Origin: CAYFZR01 sp046760505 [NCBI: Candidatus Hydrothermarchaeota archaeon]
Lineage (GTDB): Archaea > CAYFZR01
Length of the DNA: 64,000 nucleotides
Direction: 5' to 3'
Assembly (NCBI GenBank): GCA_046760505.1
Contig: JBHIEG010000011.1
Span: 1 to 64,000 of the forward strand
The position numbers and the translations under genes were made by a program. Positions 17,214-25,435 of this stretch are shown piece by piece. The notes beneath the pieces are model-generated. The model saw nothing but the letters and a program-made list of their open reading frames with translations. It searched no databases and was not told the DNA's origin. The stretch's first letter is position 1; each line of letters begins with the position of its first letter.

Positions 17214-18215
17214 TTAAGTGACTATGTTTAACTCTCTTCCACAAAACTTACAATTCTTATCTTCTATGTTTTCTTTTCCTATGCTAAATCCATGCCTTTC
17301 AATCAAAAGATTTTTGCAGTTGGGACAGTATGTATTCTCTCCGGGATGCCCTGGAACATTTCCCAAATAAACATATGAGAGACCCATCTCAATAGCCTTT
17401 TCTCTGAGAGTTTCTAAGGTTTTCACTGGAGTGGGTGGTATTCTATTCATTTTGTAGTGGGGATGAAATCTCGTCACGTGCAAAGGAACTTCTTCACTCA
17501 ATTCTTTCAGGATCCATTCGATTAACTGTTTAAAATCCTCTATAGAATCGTTATATCCTGGAATAACGAGATTGGTTATTTCTACATGTATATTATTCTC
17601 AAACATAAATTTTGTAGCATTTAATACTTCTTCCCACCTTGGTATACCTGCTACCGTTTTATAAAATTTATCAGAAAATCCTTTTATGTCTACGTTGGCA
17701 GCATCTAACACCGGAGCAATCTTTTCTAGAGGATCTAAACAAATATATCCGTTTGTGACGTATACTGTATAGAAATCTTCTTTTTTTGCTATTTTTGCTG
17801 TTTCATAGGTATACTCAAACCATATAGTGGGTTCATTGTACGTCCATGCAATTCCTTGGCATCCATATGCTGGAATCATTTCAACTGCTTTCTCAGGACT
17901 TATTTCGTGTAAGCGGATATCTTCAAATTTACACTGACTTATTGTCCAGTTCTGGCAATGCTTACACCTGAAATTACATCCTACGGTTCCAAAGGATAAA
18001 ACATATGATTTCGGATAAAAATGGAACAATGGCTTCTTTTCTATAGGGTCAGGATGTACGGAAGATACTTTTCCGTATATTAGGCTGTTGAGGACTCCAT
18101 CATTGTTTTCTCTAACTCCACAGAAACCTCTTTTTCCCGATGCTATCTTGCATCTCCAAGGGCAGAGAAAGCATCTTACCTTAGAGTTTTCTGTTAAATA
18201 GAACATTGCCTCCAT
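17214..18215 (-). CDS. amrS: AmrS-type radical SAM enzyme (AmmeMemoRadiSam family), copy 1
   Basis: 333 residues. An N-terminal four-cysteine zinc motif (CFLCPWRCKI...GFCGVREN) precedes the radical SAM cluster CNFRCKHC at about residue 80. Conserved AmrS segments are NSLIYGKVSSVHPDPIEKKP, AWTYNEPTIWFEY, ANVDIKGF and RFHPHYKMN. Two C-terminal Cys pairs (CPNCKN, CKFCG) close the protein. The usual partners AMMECR1 and Memo are not nearby. A second, more divergent copy lies at 59478. A TATA-like box 26 nt before the ATG suggests a leaderless message. Confidence 0.9.
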   Translation of the reverse strand: MEAMFYLTENSKVRCFLCPWRCKIASGKRGFCGVRENNDGVLNSLIYGKVSSVHPDPIEKKPLFHFYPKSYVLSFGTVGCNFRCKHCQNWTISQCKFEDIRLHEISPEKAVEMIPAYGCQGIAWTYNEPTIWFEYTYETAKIAKKEDFYTVYVTNGYICLDPLEKIAPVLDAANVDIKGFSDKFYKTVAGIPRWEEVLNATKFMFENNIHVEITNLVIPGYNDSIEDFKQLIEWILKELSEEVPLHVTRFHPHYKMNRIPPTPVKTLETLREKAIEMGLSYVYLGNVPGHPGENTYCPNCKNLLIERHGFSIGKENIEDKNCKFCGRELNIVT

Positions 18216-18235
18216 GAAATTTCATTGAGGTTATA

Positions 18236-18245
18236 GGTATAAAAA
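18236..18245 (-). promoter_or_regulatory. TATA box of the amrS copy 1 gene
   Basis: TTTTTATACC on the minus strand is centred about 26 nt upstream of the ATG at 18215, with no clear ribosome-binding site between them. This arrangement fits a leaderless transcript. Confidence 0.5.
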
Positions 18246-18251
18246 TATGTC

Positions 18252-19214
18252 TTATTTATCAAAAAAATGCTCAAAACCTCTTGGAACTATTTCTTTGCCA
18301 TCTAACAGTATTTTTTCATCTGCTACTGCTTTACCGATAACAGTTGCATTACAGGAAGATGATATCAGTTCCAAAACCTTTTCAGTGTTCTCCTCGGGTA
18401 CAGTAAATAATAATTCAAAATCCCCTCCTGTATTCACTACCAGATCTCTCCAATCGATATTGATTTCCTCCGAAATAACCTTAACATCCTTTGTTACAGG
18501 TAATTTATCGGAGTAGATCTCAAATCCGCATCTGTTTATGTCCATCATTTCTTTAAGCGCAAAACTCAAGCTATCGCTCAAATCTATACATCCGCGGGCA
18601 AGTTTTGACTTTGCTATCCTTATCCCTTCCTCTATCCTAGGTGTGGGTTCTAAAAGCCTCTTGATGAGGTGATCGTATCCTGATATTCCTCTTAAAAGAA
18701 TCTCCAATCCTGCTCCAGCTCCTCCTATCTCTCCTGTAACTATGAGATTATCACCAGGAATGGCTTTTCTTAAAAGAATCTCTTCTTTGGTTGTAACCCC
18801 TATCGCAGTACCGGTCAAGGTTAGTTCATCAGACTCAGAGATATCTCCTCCCAGCACCGGGGCACTAAACTTTTTACAAGCATGCTCTATCCCGGTACAA
18901 ATTTTTTGAATGTACTCCAACTCGGTTTCTTTAGGAATTCCCATTGCAATGAGAATTCCTCTTGGAACAGCTCCCATAGCAGCAATATCGCTTAAAGTGA
19001 TGGCGACTAAGCTCAATCCTATTTGAAAGGGGGTCATTTCTCTAGGAATATCGGTTTTTTTAGTTATAAGATCGGTAGTTATAACCAATAACTCTTCTCC
19101 TATCTTTATAGCTGAAGAATCATCCCCTATGCCCACTTCTACCCATTCTGCCTTAGAAAATTGGCTTGATATTATTTCTATTAGTCTTTTCTCACCGATC
19201 TCAGAGACACGCAT
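18252..19214 (-). CDS. thiL: Thiamine-monophosphate kinase
   Basis: Phosphorylates thiamine monophosphate to thiamine diphosphate. The 320-residue protein shows the PurM/ThiL-fold motifs: VGIGDDSSAI with the first metal aspartates, VITTDLI, LSDIAAMGAVPRGILI, LGGDISESDELTLTGTAIG, GCIDLSDSL and NTGGDFELLFTV. It is about the family length. It lies upstream of amrS on the same strand with 36 nt between, but each gene has its own TATA-like box. Confidence 0.95.
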   Translation of the reverse strand: MRVSEIGEKRLIEIISSQFSKAEWVEVGIGDDSSAIKIGEELLVITTDLITKKTDIPREMTPFQIGLSLVAITLSDIAAMGAVPRGILIAMGIPKETELEYIQKICTGIEHACKKFSAPVLGGDISESDELTLTGTAIGVTTKEEILLRKAIPGDNLIVTGEIGGAGAGLEILLRGISGYDHLIKRLLEPTPRIEEGIRIAKSKLARGCIDLSDSLSFALKEMMDINRCGFEIYSDKLPVTKDVKVISEEINIDWRDLVVNTGGDFELLFTVPEENTEKVLELISSSCNATVIGKAVADEKILLDGKEIVPRGFEHFFDK

Positions 19215-19233
19215 AAACTAAAATTCAGTCCTT

Positions 19234-19243
19234 CATATAAAAA
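19234..19243 (-). promoter_or_regulatory. TATA box of thiL
   Basis: TTTTTATATG on the minus strand, centred about 24-25 nt before the thiL ATG with no ribosome-binding site between, as for a leaderless transcript. Confidence 0.5.
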
Positions 19244-19296
19244 ATAATATCATGAGAAAAAGAGTTAAGATAAATAAGAATTTGGACTGATCCGAG

Positions 19297-19761
19297 ATGA
19301 GGGTTTACTTCAAAAAAATACCATTGTCAGAATCGAGGGAATTAGTAGATATGGGCATAACTCTAATAGATGCAAACACAGTTCTAGATCCCCTACAGGT
19401 AGAATTTGCTATAGAGCACGCAAAGAGAGCATTCGATGAAAAAAGGAATATTTCCAGATCTCTTTCTTTGGAAATACTAATTAGATTTTCAGGAACAAGA
19501 CAGATAGAGAAGGCGATCCAGAACTTTGGAGTAAAAGACGAAGAAGTCTGTATAATATCAGATAATGAGGATAACGAGAAACTGATAGAAAAATATCCAG
19601 ATTTTGATTTAAAAATAACAGAGGAAAAACTGATTAAAATTCTAAAATTGTATGAAATACCATTAAAAGAAGTATTAATGCTAGGAAAAAACTTTGAATC
19701 AAGAAAAAAAGTAGCATTAAAGCTCATATTAGAAAAGATTTCTTTACTTACGTTTGAATAG
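19297..19761 (+). CDS. cgi121: KEOPS complex subunit Cgi121
   Basis: Cgi121 binds tRNA within the KEOPS complex that makes the universal t6A37 modification. The 154-residue protein carries the family motif SLEILIRFSGTRQIEKAIQN followed by FGVKDEE and VCIIS near residue 85. The remaining sequence has the lysine/glutamate-rich helices normal for the family. It stands alone between divergent thiL and a polyferredoxin gene; the other KEOPS genes are not in the window. Confidence 0.9.
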   Translation: MRVYFKKIPLSESRELVDMGITLIDANTVLDPLQVEFAIEHAKRAFDEKRNISRSLSLEILIRFSGTRQIEKAIQNFGVKDEEVCIISDNEDNEKLIEKYPDFDLKITEEKLIKILKLYEIPLKEVLMLGKNFESRKKVALKLILEKISLLTFE

Positions 19762-19832
19762 AGTATAAACCCTCCTCAAGATAATTTTTTACTCCAAATC
19801 CTTTATATAACAAAAAGTTTGAACTCCAATTT

Positions 19833-20654
19833 ATGCGTTTAAAAAACCTTAGGTTTTTCTCGCAGTTTGTATTTTTCATATTATCTCACCTAGGTTATTT
19901 TTTTGGGATGACGATCATAATCTATCCGTACCTTAATTGTTACGCAAGTGAATTGCTCTGGGGAGCAGACGCGATATGTCCTATCGGTATATTTCAAAAC
20001 TCGGTTATAAACAATCTAATTCCATTTTATTTAATTGGTTTCACGATAGTTGTTGGAGTATTTTTCGGAAGAACATTCTGCGGTTGGGCATGCCCGATTG
20101 GATTTGTTCAAGATATTATCACAAAAATTAAGGAAAAAGGTCTTTCAAATGTAAATCCCGGAAAAAAAATTTCCATGCGAGAAGAATTACACAGAAAAAT
20201 GATTCATGTTAAATTTTTACTACTGTTTTTAACGATTATTGTTGCCTACATATTCAGGGATACCATATTCTGTAAAATCTGTCCTGCTGCAACTTTTGAG
20301 GCTGCAATACCTCACAAAATAACATACGGAACCGAATGGACGATGATAATAGTTACAAGAACGGTTGTTCTGATTTCATTGATTGGAGCGGTAATATTGA
20401 TATCTAGATTTTGGTGCAGGTATCTCTGCCCATTCGGAGCAATGATAGCCCCGTTCAATAGGCTAGCTTATCTGCAAATCTATTTTGATTCCGAGAAATG
20501 CAATGAATGCGGGGTATGTCTCGAGGATTGTCCAATGAACATAAAGTTTCTTGAAGACAAACCAAAATATTTATATGACTTTGAGTGCATCAGATGCGGC
20601 ATCTGTGTGGATGCCTGTAGGAAAGGAGCAATTAAGTTTGTCACCAAGACATAA
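19833..20654 (+). CDS. Membrane polyferredoxin (NapH/CcoG-like 4Fe-4S protein)
   Basis: 273 residues with about four or five membrane helices and repeated Fe-S motifs. The NapH-type signature GRTFCGWACPIGFVQDI lies near 75-90, CRYLCPFGAMI lies around 195, and the C-terminus carries two ferredoxin motifs (CNECGVCLEDCP and CIRCGICVDACRKGA). Such proteins pass electrons across or along the membrane to a partner oxidoreductase. No partner gene is adjacent, so its redox couple is unknown. Confidence 0.9.
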   Translation: MRLKNLRFFSQFVFFILSHLGYFFGMTIIIYPYLNCYASELLWGADAICPIGIFQNSVINNLIPFYLIGFTIVVGVFFGRTFCGWACPIGFVQDIITKIKEKGLSNVNPGKKISMREELHRKMIHVKFLLLFLTIIVAYIFRDTIFCKICPAATFEAAIPHKITYGTEWTMIIVTRTVVLISLIGAVILISRFWCRYLCPFGAMIAPFNRLAYLQIYFDSEKCNECGVCLEDCPMNIKFLEDKPKYLYDFECIRCGICVDACRKGAIKFVTKT

Positions 20655-20727
20655 TTATACCAGAAATAAACATTTTTGTATACGGAAATCTTAATAAGTC
20701 GAGAGTGGTTCATTAATCTGGGGATAT

Positions 20728-21513
20728 ATGATGACTGCGATGGAAGAAGAAATAATGATGAACCTCCCAAAAGGAATTCCATATAAAGTGGATCTGAGTA
20801 CAAAGGATCAGAGGTTGACTGAGATTTTCGGGGAACTTAGCAGGTTAAAGCACAACGGCTGCATGAGAATATACGCTGATAAGGAAAAAAAGTCATTGTT
20901 AAGCGAATTATTATTTGAAGACGGTAATATAGTGGCTGCAGTATTGAAAAAGCCGAAAAGCGAGACATATATTACAAGAGACCAAGCATTGGAGTTACTG
21001 GAGGAGATCTATCCTGATATTGACGGTGTAATGGATATATATTTACTTAGGTCCTCTCAAGTAAAAGAAGGTCTCAGGCTAAACGCGAAGTACGCTGTGA
21101 TAGAGTATGCACCGGAGATCCCTAAGGTGGAGCCTGTAGCGATAGAAGAAAAATATCTCCCCCTGCGAAAGATCATTAAGTTTTTCACGTACTTCTTTAC
21201 AACCTTGGGTATAGTCATGCTAATATTCTCAACATTTGGTTTCCCCACGGTGGACATAGGAATAACGCTTATCATAACGGGATTTCTGTATACCTTAGCA
21301 TTGGGCTGGATAAAGGAACTGGTCCTTGTAGATAAGTTCATAAGCTTTATTGTCATACTGCTAGCTTTTTTAGGTGCCTTCTACGTGATGACTCCGTTGC
21401 TCGCATTCTTAAACGTTACAGTAAAATATGGTTTCCAAAATGGAGTCATATTCCTGAGTTGTTCTTTCCTGTTTATGGTCTCATATAAAGTTTTAGAAAG
21501 GGCAAAGACATGA
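20728..21513 (+). CDS. DUF2226-like protein with membrane domain
   Basis: 261 residues. The N-terminal domain (to about 125) has the pattern LSRLKHNGCMRIYADKE.. LLFEDGNIVAAVL, typical of DUF2226/DUF4388-like sensory or scaffold domains. Next comes a membrane domain of about four helices (about 152-256). It overlaps the following gene by 4 nt (ATGA), and both share the N-terminal domain type, so they probably act together. The function is unknown; such domains in bacteria are linked to signalling or motility control. Confidence 0.75.
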   Translation: MMTAMEEEIMMNLPKGIPYKVDLSTKDQRLTEIFGELSRLKHNGCMRIYADKEKKSLLSELLFEDGNIVAAVLKKPKSETYITRDQALELLEEIYPDIDGVMDIYLLRSSQVKEGLRLNAKYAVIEYAPEIPKVEPVAIEEKYLPLRKIIKFFTYFFTTLGIVMLIFSTFGFPTVDIGITLIITGFLYTLALGWIKELVLVDKFISFIVILLAFLGAFYVMTPLLAFLNVTVKYGFQNGVIFLSCSFLFMVSYKVLERAKT

Positions 21514-22781
21514 AACTATCAAGCATTTACGACGAAATAGTTGAAAATTCTAAAGAAGGTATCCCGGTAGAAGGGGAACTTATTCAACCCCACGAAATAA
21601 CCGATTTAATAAAAAAAACAGGTCTCGATTGTGTCTTGACTATTAAATCAGAGAAGAGTTTTGGCCTTATCTTTTTCAAAAACGGTACACCACAATTTTC
21701 TGTTTATGAGGAAAAGGAAAACATAGTGATAAGTTCGGACGCAATATACAACATCTTTGAAGAAATAAAAAAGAGTGATATAGAGAAAAAAATCTGGATA
21801 GTAGAGAATTTCCACACTCTAGAACCTTATATCAGCAGGATAAAATCCCTTAAACTAGAGGGGATCCTACATATACCTGCTGGGAGGCCCTATCAGGTCG
21901 GACTGAAACTACCAGAAACGAAGATTACGGAGATACTCGATACCCTCTGGCACTGGAGTTTTACAGGTTACATCCAGATATCTTCCAAGACCCATTACGG
22001 CACTGAGGTAGGGAAGATCATCCTCCATAAGGGAGACATCGCACTTGCTTCTTTTGAGTCACCTGTTCTATTCACACCACTGAAAGGAGAATACGCATTA
22101 CCCCTAATATTTTCAAGAGCGGAGGAAAAAAAAGGTATAATGGATATTTTTTCCCTATCACCAACCCAAGTAAGAGATCTGTTAATAAAAAATAAGGATT
22201 TCATGATAGAAGTCGTAGAATGGAAGCCAGAAGAAGAGATACCAATTAATTTAGATGAGGAATTCGATGTTTCTGATGAATTTTTAGAGGACATGAAGGC
22301 ATGGAGAGAGAAAATGTTTGAAAGGGGTTATCTTATTCCAAAAGACATTGAAAAAGCAATGCAAGAATTGAAGGCTCATCTCCACTCGGTAGGGTATGCG
22401 TACAATGGATCTGGAGAAGAGGCCATAGATAGATTGATAAAAAGCGATATCCTCCCTCAAATCAGAAAGGAAGAAATGGATAAGATAATGAAAAATGTTG
22501 GATTTGATACCATAAAGATAAGCAGCGACTGGCTCTCCAGCCTGTCTCATTTCATTGTGAAAAAAGAGAAAGATCGCAACATATTCTTTGCAGTGATAGA
22601 TAAATTGATTGGAACCGATACTTCAGTTGTTGCTCCGATTGAATCAAGAACAGGCGAGGAAATCAATACCTTTGAGAGAATAGGCTACCTCAAAAAGTTA
22701 ATTGAAGGCGACTTGTCTGTTTATGAGTTAACAAGAAGCGGAAAAAATGCACTACGAAAGGTATCCTCTTTACCCAAATGA
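21510..22781 (+). CDS. Cytosolic DUF2226-like protein with two related domains
   Basis: 423 residues without membrane helices. Two copies of a DUF2226/DUF4388-like unit can be seen. One (about 20-90) has DCVLTIKSEKSFGLIFFKNG; the second (about 130-230) has SFTGYIQISSKTHYGTEVGKIILHKGDIALASFES, close to the domain of the upstream gene. The C-terminal third (about 255-423) is helical and charged. It is translationally coupled to the membrane protein at 20728. No catalytic motif is seen. Confidence 0.75.
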   Translation: MKLSSIYDEIVENSKEGIPVEGELIQPHEITDLIKKTGLDCVLTIKSEKSFGLIFFKNGTPQFSVYEEKENIVISSDAIYNIFEEIKKSDIEKKIWIVENFHTLEPYISRIKSLKLEGILHIPAGRPYQVGLKLPETKITEILDTLWHWSFTGYIQISSKTHYGTEVGKIILHKGDIALASFESPVLFTPLKGEYALPLIFSRAEEKKGIMDIFSLSPTQVRDLLIKNKDFMIEVVEWKPEEEIPINLDEEFDVSDEFLEDMKAWREKMFERGYLIPKDIEKAMQELKAHLHSVGYAYNGSGEEAIDRLIKSDILPQIRKEEMDKIMKNVGFDTIKISSDWLSSLSHFIVKKEKDRNIFFAVIDKLIGTDTSVVAPIESRTGEEINTFERIGYLKKLIEGDLSVYELTRSGKNALRKVSSLPK

Positions 22782-22853
22782 TCAAAAATGAACATGAGTA
22801 GTGAAAAAATTTATTTACCTTTATGATTTTTTAGTGTAAGCGTTGGGTTTCGT

Positions 22854-24266
22854 ATGAAATATGCAGTATTGGGATGCGGGACGGTAGGCTATATAGTGGC
22901 GAGTTCGCTTCAGGAGAGAGGTGGAGAGGTTTTCGTTATAGATCACGACGAAACAAGGGTAGAGGCTCTGAAGGAGAGAGGCCTTAATGTCTATCACTGC
23001 GATATGTGCGATCCAGAGTTGTTAAAGAGGGAAGAAATACAGAACGCAGAGGTAATACTGATACTCACTGGGGATGAAAACTTAAACCATAAGGTCTTAA
23101 AGGCCATTAGAAAGAAAAACCCTGAAGCTTATACGATTGTTAGAGCTACAGAAGTTGCATCAAGGGAAGAATTCCTTAAAAGTGGCGCAGATACCGTAAT
23201 ATATCCAAAAGACGTGATTGCCCAGGCAATAATCGATAAATTGAAGGAGGCAGGTTTAGGTAGGAAGTTAAAAAAATTAGGAAAAATAATCTCGGGTGCC
23301 AATGAAAAGGGCGTGCTAATTGTTCTGCAAGACAATCCTGATCCAGATGGAATATCAAGCGCATATGGACTTAGAAGAATCGTTGAGTACTACGATAAGA
23401 GGGCTGATATTGCCTACGGAGGGGAAATTGGACACCAAGAGAATAAAGCCCTAGTTAACCTGCTGGGCGTAGACATGATACATATGCCAGAGATAGATTT
23501 GAAGGAATACCAAGTTATTGCAATGGTTGATTGTTCGATACCTGGATCCAACAATTCTCTCCCAAAGAAAACAAAGGTGGACATAGTGATAGATCATCAT
23601 CCGGTGGAACCGAGCAATGTAGAGGCCAGTTACATAGACCTCAGACCTTCAATTGGGGCTACTGCAAGTATAATCACTGAATACTTACGTTACAAGAAGA
23701 TTTCTATAGATTCTGAGCTTGCGACAGCACTGTTACATGGAATAAAGACGGATACACAAGGATTCAAAAGAGGTACCGACCCCCTTGACTTGGAGGCATT
23801 CATGTTTCTCTATCCTCTAGCCGATCAAGAGCAACTTAGAAGAATAGAGACGCCAGATTTGTCTGGTGAGACTCTAGAAGTACTTGGAGAAGCAATAAAG
23901 AATAAAAAAGTTAAGGGAAGCATCCTGATATCTAATGTGGGGATCATAAGAAACAGAGATGCTCTACCTCAGGCAGCGGATTTCTTGCTCAACCTAGAGG
24001 GAATATCTACCGTTCTCGTATTTGGAATCGTTGAGGGAGAAGCCCACATATCTGGGAGGAGCAGGGATGTTAGAGTGCATATGGGCCAGACACTCAACGC
24101 TGCATTTGGAAGCAGCGGATCAGCTGGGGGACATGCCACTGCAGGGGCAGCAAAAATACCGCTGGGTTTGTTTGGCAACGTCAAGGACAAGACAACCCTG
24201 TTAAAACTTGTGGATGAGGCCATTACGAAAAGATTCTACGAGGTTGTGGGGGTAAAGGAGGAGTAA
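22854..24266 (+). CDS. RCK (TrkA-N) - DHH/DHHA1 phosphoesterase fusion
   Basis: 470 residues. The N-terminal Rossmann nucleotide-binding domain begins YAVLGCGTVGYIVASSLQER and resembles TrkA-N/RCK sensors. From about residue 155 a DHH phosphoesterase follows, with DNPDPDGISSAYGL, MVDCSIPG, the diagnostic DHHPVE, and a C-terminal DHHA1 part with GSSGSAGGHATAGAAKI. Archaeal fusions of this layout are known. DHH enzymes cleave nanoRNA, pAp or cyclic dinucleotides, so coupling to nucleotide sensing is plausible; the substrate is not determined. A TTTATTTA-type box lies upstream. Confidence 0.88.
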   Translation: MKYAVLGCGTVGYIVASSLQERGGEVFVIDHDETRVEALKERGLNVYHCDMCDPELLKREEIQNAEVILILTGDENLNHKVLKAIRKKNPEAYTIVRATEVASREEFLKSGADTVIYPKDVIAQAIIDKLKEAGLGRKLKKLGKIISGANEKGVLIVLQDNPDPDGISSAYGLRRIVEYYDKRADIAYGGEIGHQENKALVNLLGVDMIHMPEIDLKEYQVIAMVDCSIPGSNNSLPKKTKVDIVIDHHPVEPSNVEASYIDLRPSIGATASIITEYLRYKKISIDSELATALLHGIKTDTQGFKRGTDPLDLEAFMFLYPLADQEQLRRIETPDLSGETLEVLGEAIKNKKVKGSILISNVGIIRNRDALPQAADFLLNLEGISTVLVFGIVEGEAHISGRSRDVRVHMGQTLNAAFGSSGSAGGHATAGAAKIPLGLFGNVKDKTTLLKLVDEAITKRFYEVVGVKEE

Positions 24267-24268
24267 TT

Positions 24269-24376
24269 TTATTCTTCTTCATCTATATTTTCCTTCAATG
24301 CCTTCTTAGTGAGGGTTAGTTCCCATTTCTCTGATTTTTCTGCCCCTTTTCTCTCTTTTTTTCTCTTTTCATACAC
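24269..24376 (-). CDS. Possible small basic/acidic protein (35 aa)
   Basis: A GTG-started ORF that shares one base with the TAG stop of the PRC-barrel gene and ends 2 nt from the convergent DHH gene, so it exactly fills the gap. The product is highly charged: MYEKRKKERKGAEKSEKWEL then TLTKKALKENIDEEE. The overlap and neat fit favour a real gene, but low-complexity charge could arise by chance. Confidence 0.4.
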   Translation of the reverse strand: MYEKRKKERKGAEKSEKWELTLTKKALKENIDEEE

Positions 24377-24639
24377 TAAAATTCCCCTCTCTCCGAAGAG
24401 ATTCTCTCCAGTCGGGGGTGTCTTTTTACTATAACGATATCCCCTACAGCAAGAACTACATCGTAGGGTATTTTAACACCTTTCTCTTCTTCCTCGGTCA
24501 AAACTTGAACGGCAAGGCTATGTACTTTGCCTTTTTTTTCTCCCTCAACAATAACTTCTACTTCCTTTACCTTGCCTATGTACACGGCGGAATCAGTAAA
24601 TACATCAAGTCCATACAGCATTGAGACCCTAAAATCCAT
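24376..24639 (-). CDS. PRC-barrel domain protein
   Basis: 87 residues from the ATG at 24639 (AGGGAT upstream). The PRC-barrel pattern is clear: LYGLDVFTDSAVYIGKVKEV followed by a strand-turn-strand body and VVLAVGDIVIV. In archaea such small single-domain PRC-barrels occur near cell-division (CdpB-type) or ribosomal maturation functions. The reading frame is open upstream to 24756, but that extension overlaps the divergent riboflavin gene and has no family match. Confidence 0.85.
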   Translation of the reverse strand: MDFRVSMLYGLDVFTDSAVYIGKVKEVEVIVEGEKKGKVHSLAVQVLTEEEEKGVKIPYDVVLAVGDIVIVKRHPRLERISSERGEF

Positions 24640-24738
24640 TTTTATCCCTGACAGATTCCTTCTACCTCCTATGCTTAAATACATTTCGATAGAACATATA
24701 TTTATTAAAGATAAGATACTCCAAGCCGAGGTCAGTTC

Positions 24739-25380
24739 ATGAAACCATACGTTCATCTTAACGCAGCAATGAGCATCAATGGAAAGATTGCGCTAACAGA
24801 TAAAAGTATTGAAATATCACAAAAGGAAGATAAAATAAGAGTGCATGAGTTAAGAGCAAAGTATGATTCGATAATGGTTGGAATAAATACTATCCTAAAG
24901 GATAATCCTCACCTAACGGTCAAATACGCAAAAGGTAAGAATCCAATCAGAATCGTAATAGATAGCAGAGGAAGAACGCCTCTTAATGCTAGAGTTTTGA
25001 ATAATCAGGCGAAGACTATAATAGTTGTGGGAAATAGAGCTCCAAAAGAAAGAATTGATTTACTGAAAAAACATGCTGAAATCATCTTTTGTGGGGAAAA
25101 CGAAGTAGATCTGCATGAATTAATGAAAATACTCTGGAATAGAGGCATAAAAAGTATTCTCCTAGAGGGTGGAGGTACATTAAACTGGAGTATGTTAAAA
25201 GGAAGATTGGTAGACTACATCTCCGTTTACATAGGTAGCACAGTATTTGGTGGTAAAAATGCCCCCACCCTCGTAAATGGAGAAGGATTTAAGGACATTC
25301 AGGAGTGCATTAAACTAAGATTGGTGAAGAATTATTTTTTAAACAATGGAATTGTACTGGAATACGAAGTAATAAAATAG
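24739..25380 (+). CDS. 2,5-diamino-6-ribosylamino-4(3H)-pyrimidinone 5'-phosphate reductase
   Basis: NADPH-dependent reductase of archaeal/fungal riboflavin and F420 precursor synthesis, related to the C-terminal domain of RibD. The 213-residue protein opens VHLNAAMSINGKIAL and has KYDSIMVGINTILKDNPHLTV, IRIVIDSRGRTPL, LLEGGGTLNWSML and GSTVFGGKNAPTLV, all RibD-C hallmarks. It lies divergent from the PRC-barrel gene. No other riboflavin gene is adjacent. Confidence 0.93.
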   Translation: MKPYVHLNAAMSINGKIALTDKSIEISQKEDKIRVHELRAKYDSIMVGINTILKDNPHLTVKYAKGKNPIRIVIDSRGRTPLNARVLNNQAKTIIVVGNRAPKERIDLLKKHAEIIFCGENEVDLHELMKILWNRGIKSILLEGGGTLNWSMLKGRLVDYISVYIGSTVFGGKNAPTLVNGEGFKDIQECIKLRLVKNYFLNNGIVLEYEVIK

Positions 25381-25435
25381 AAACAGAAATATAACAATAT
25401 AGGTAAATTAAAGATCATTTGTTAAGTGGATTAAA

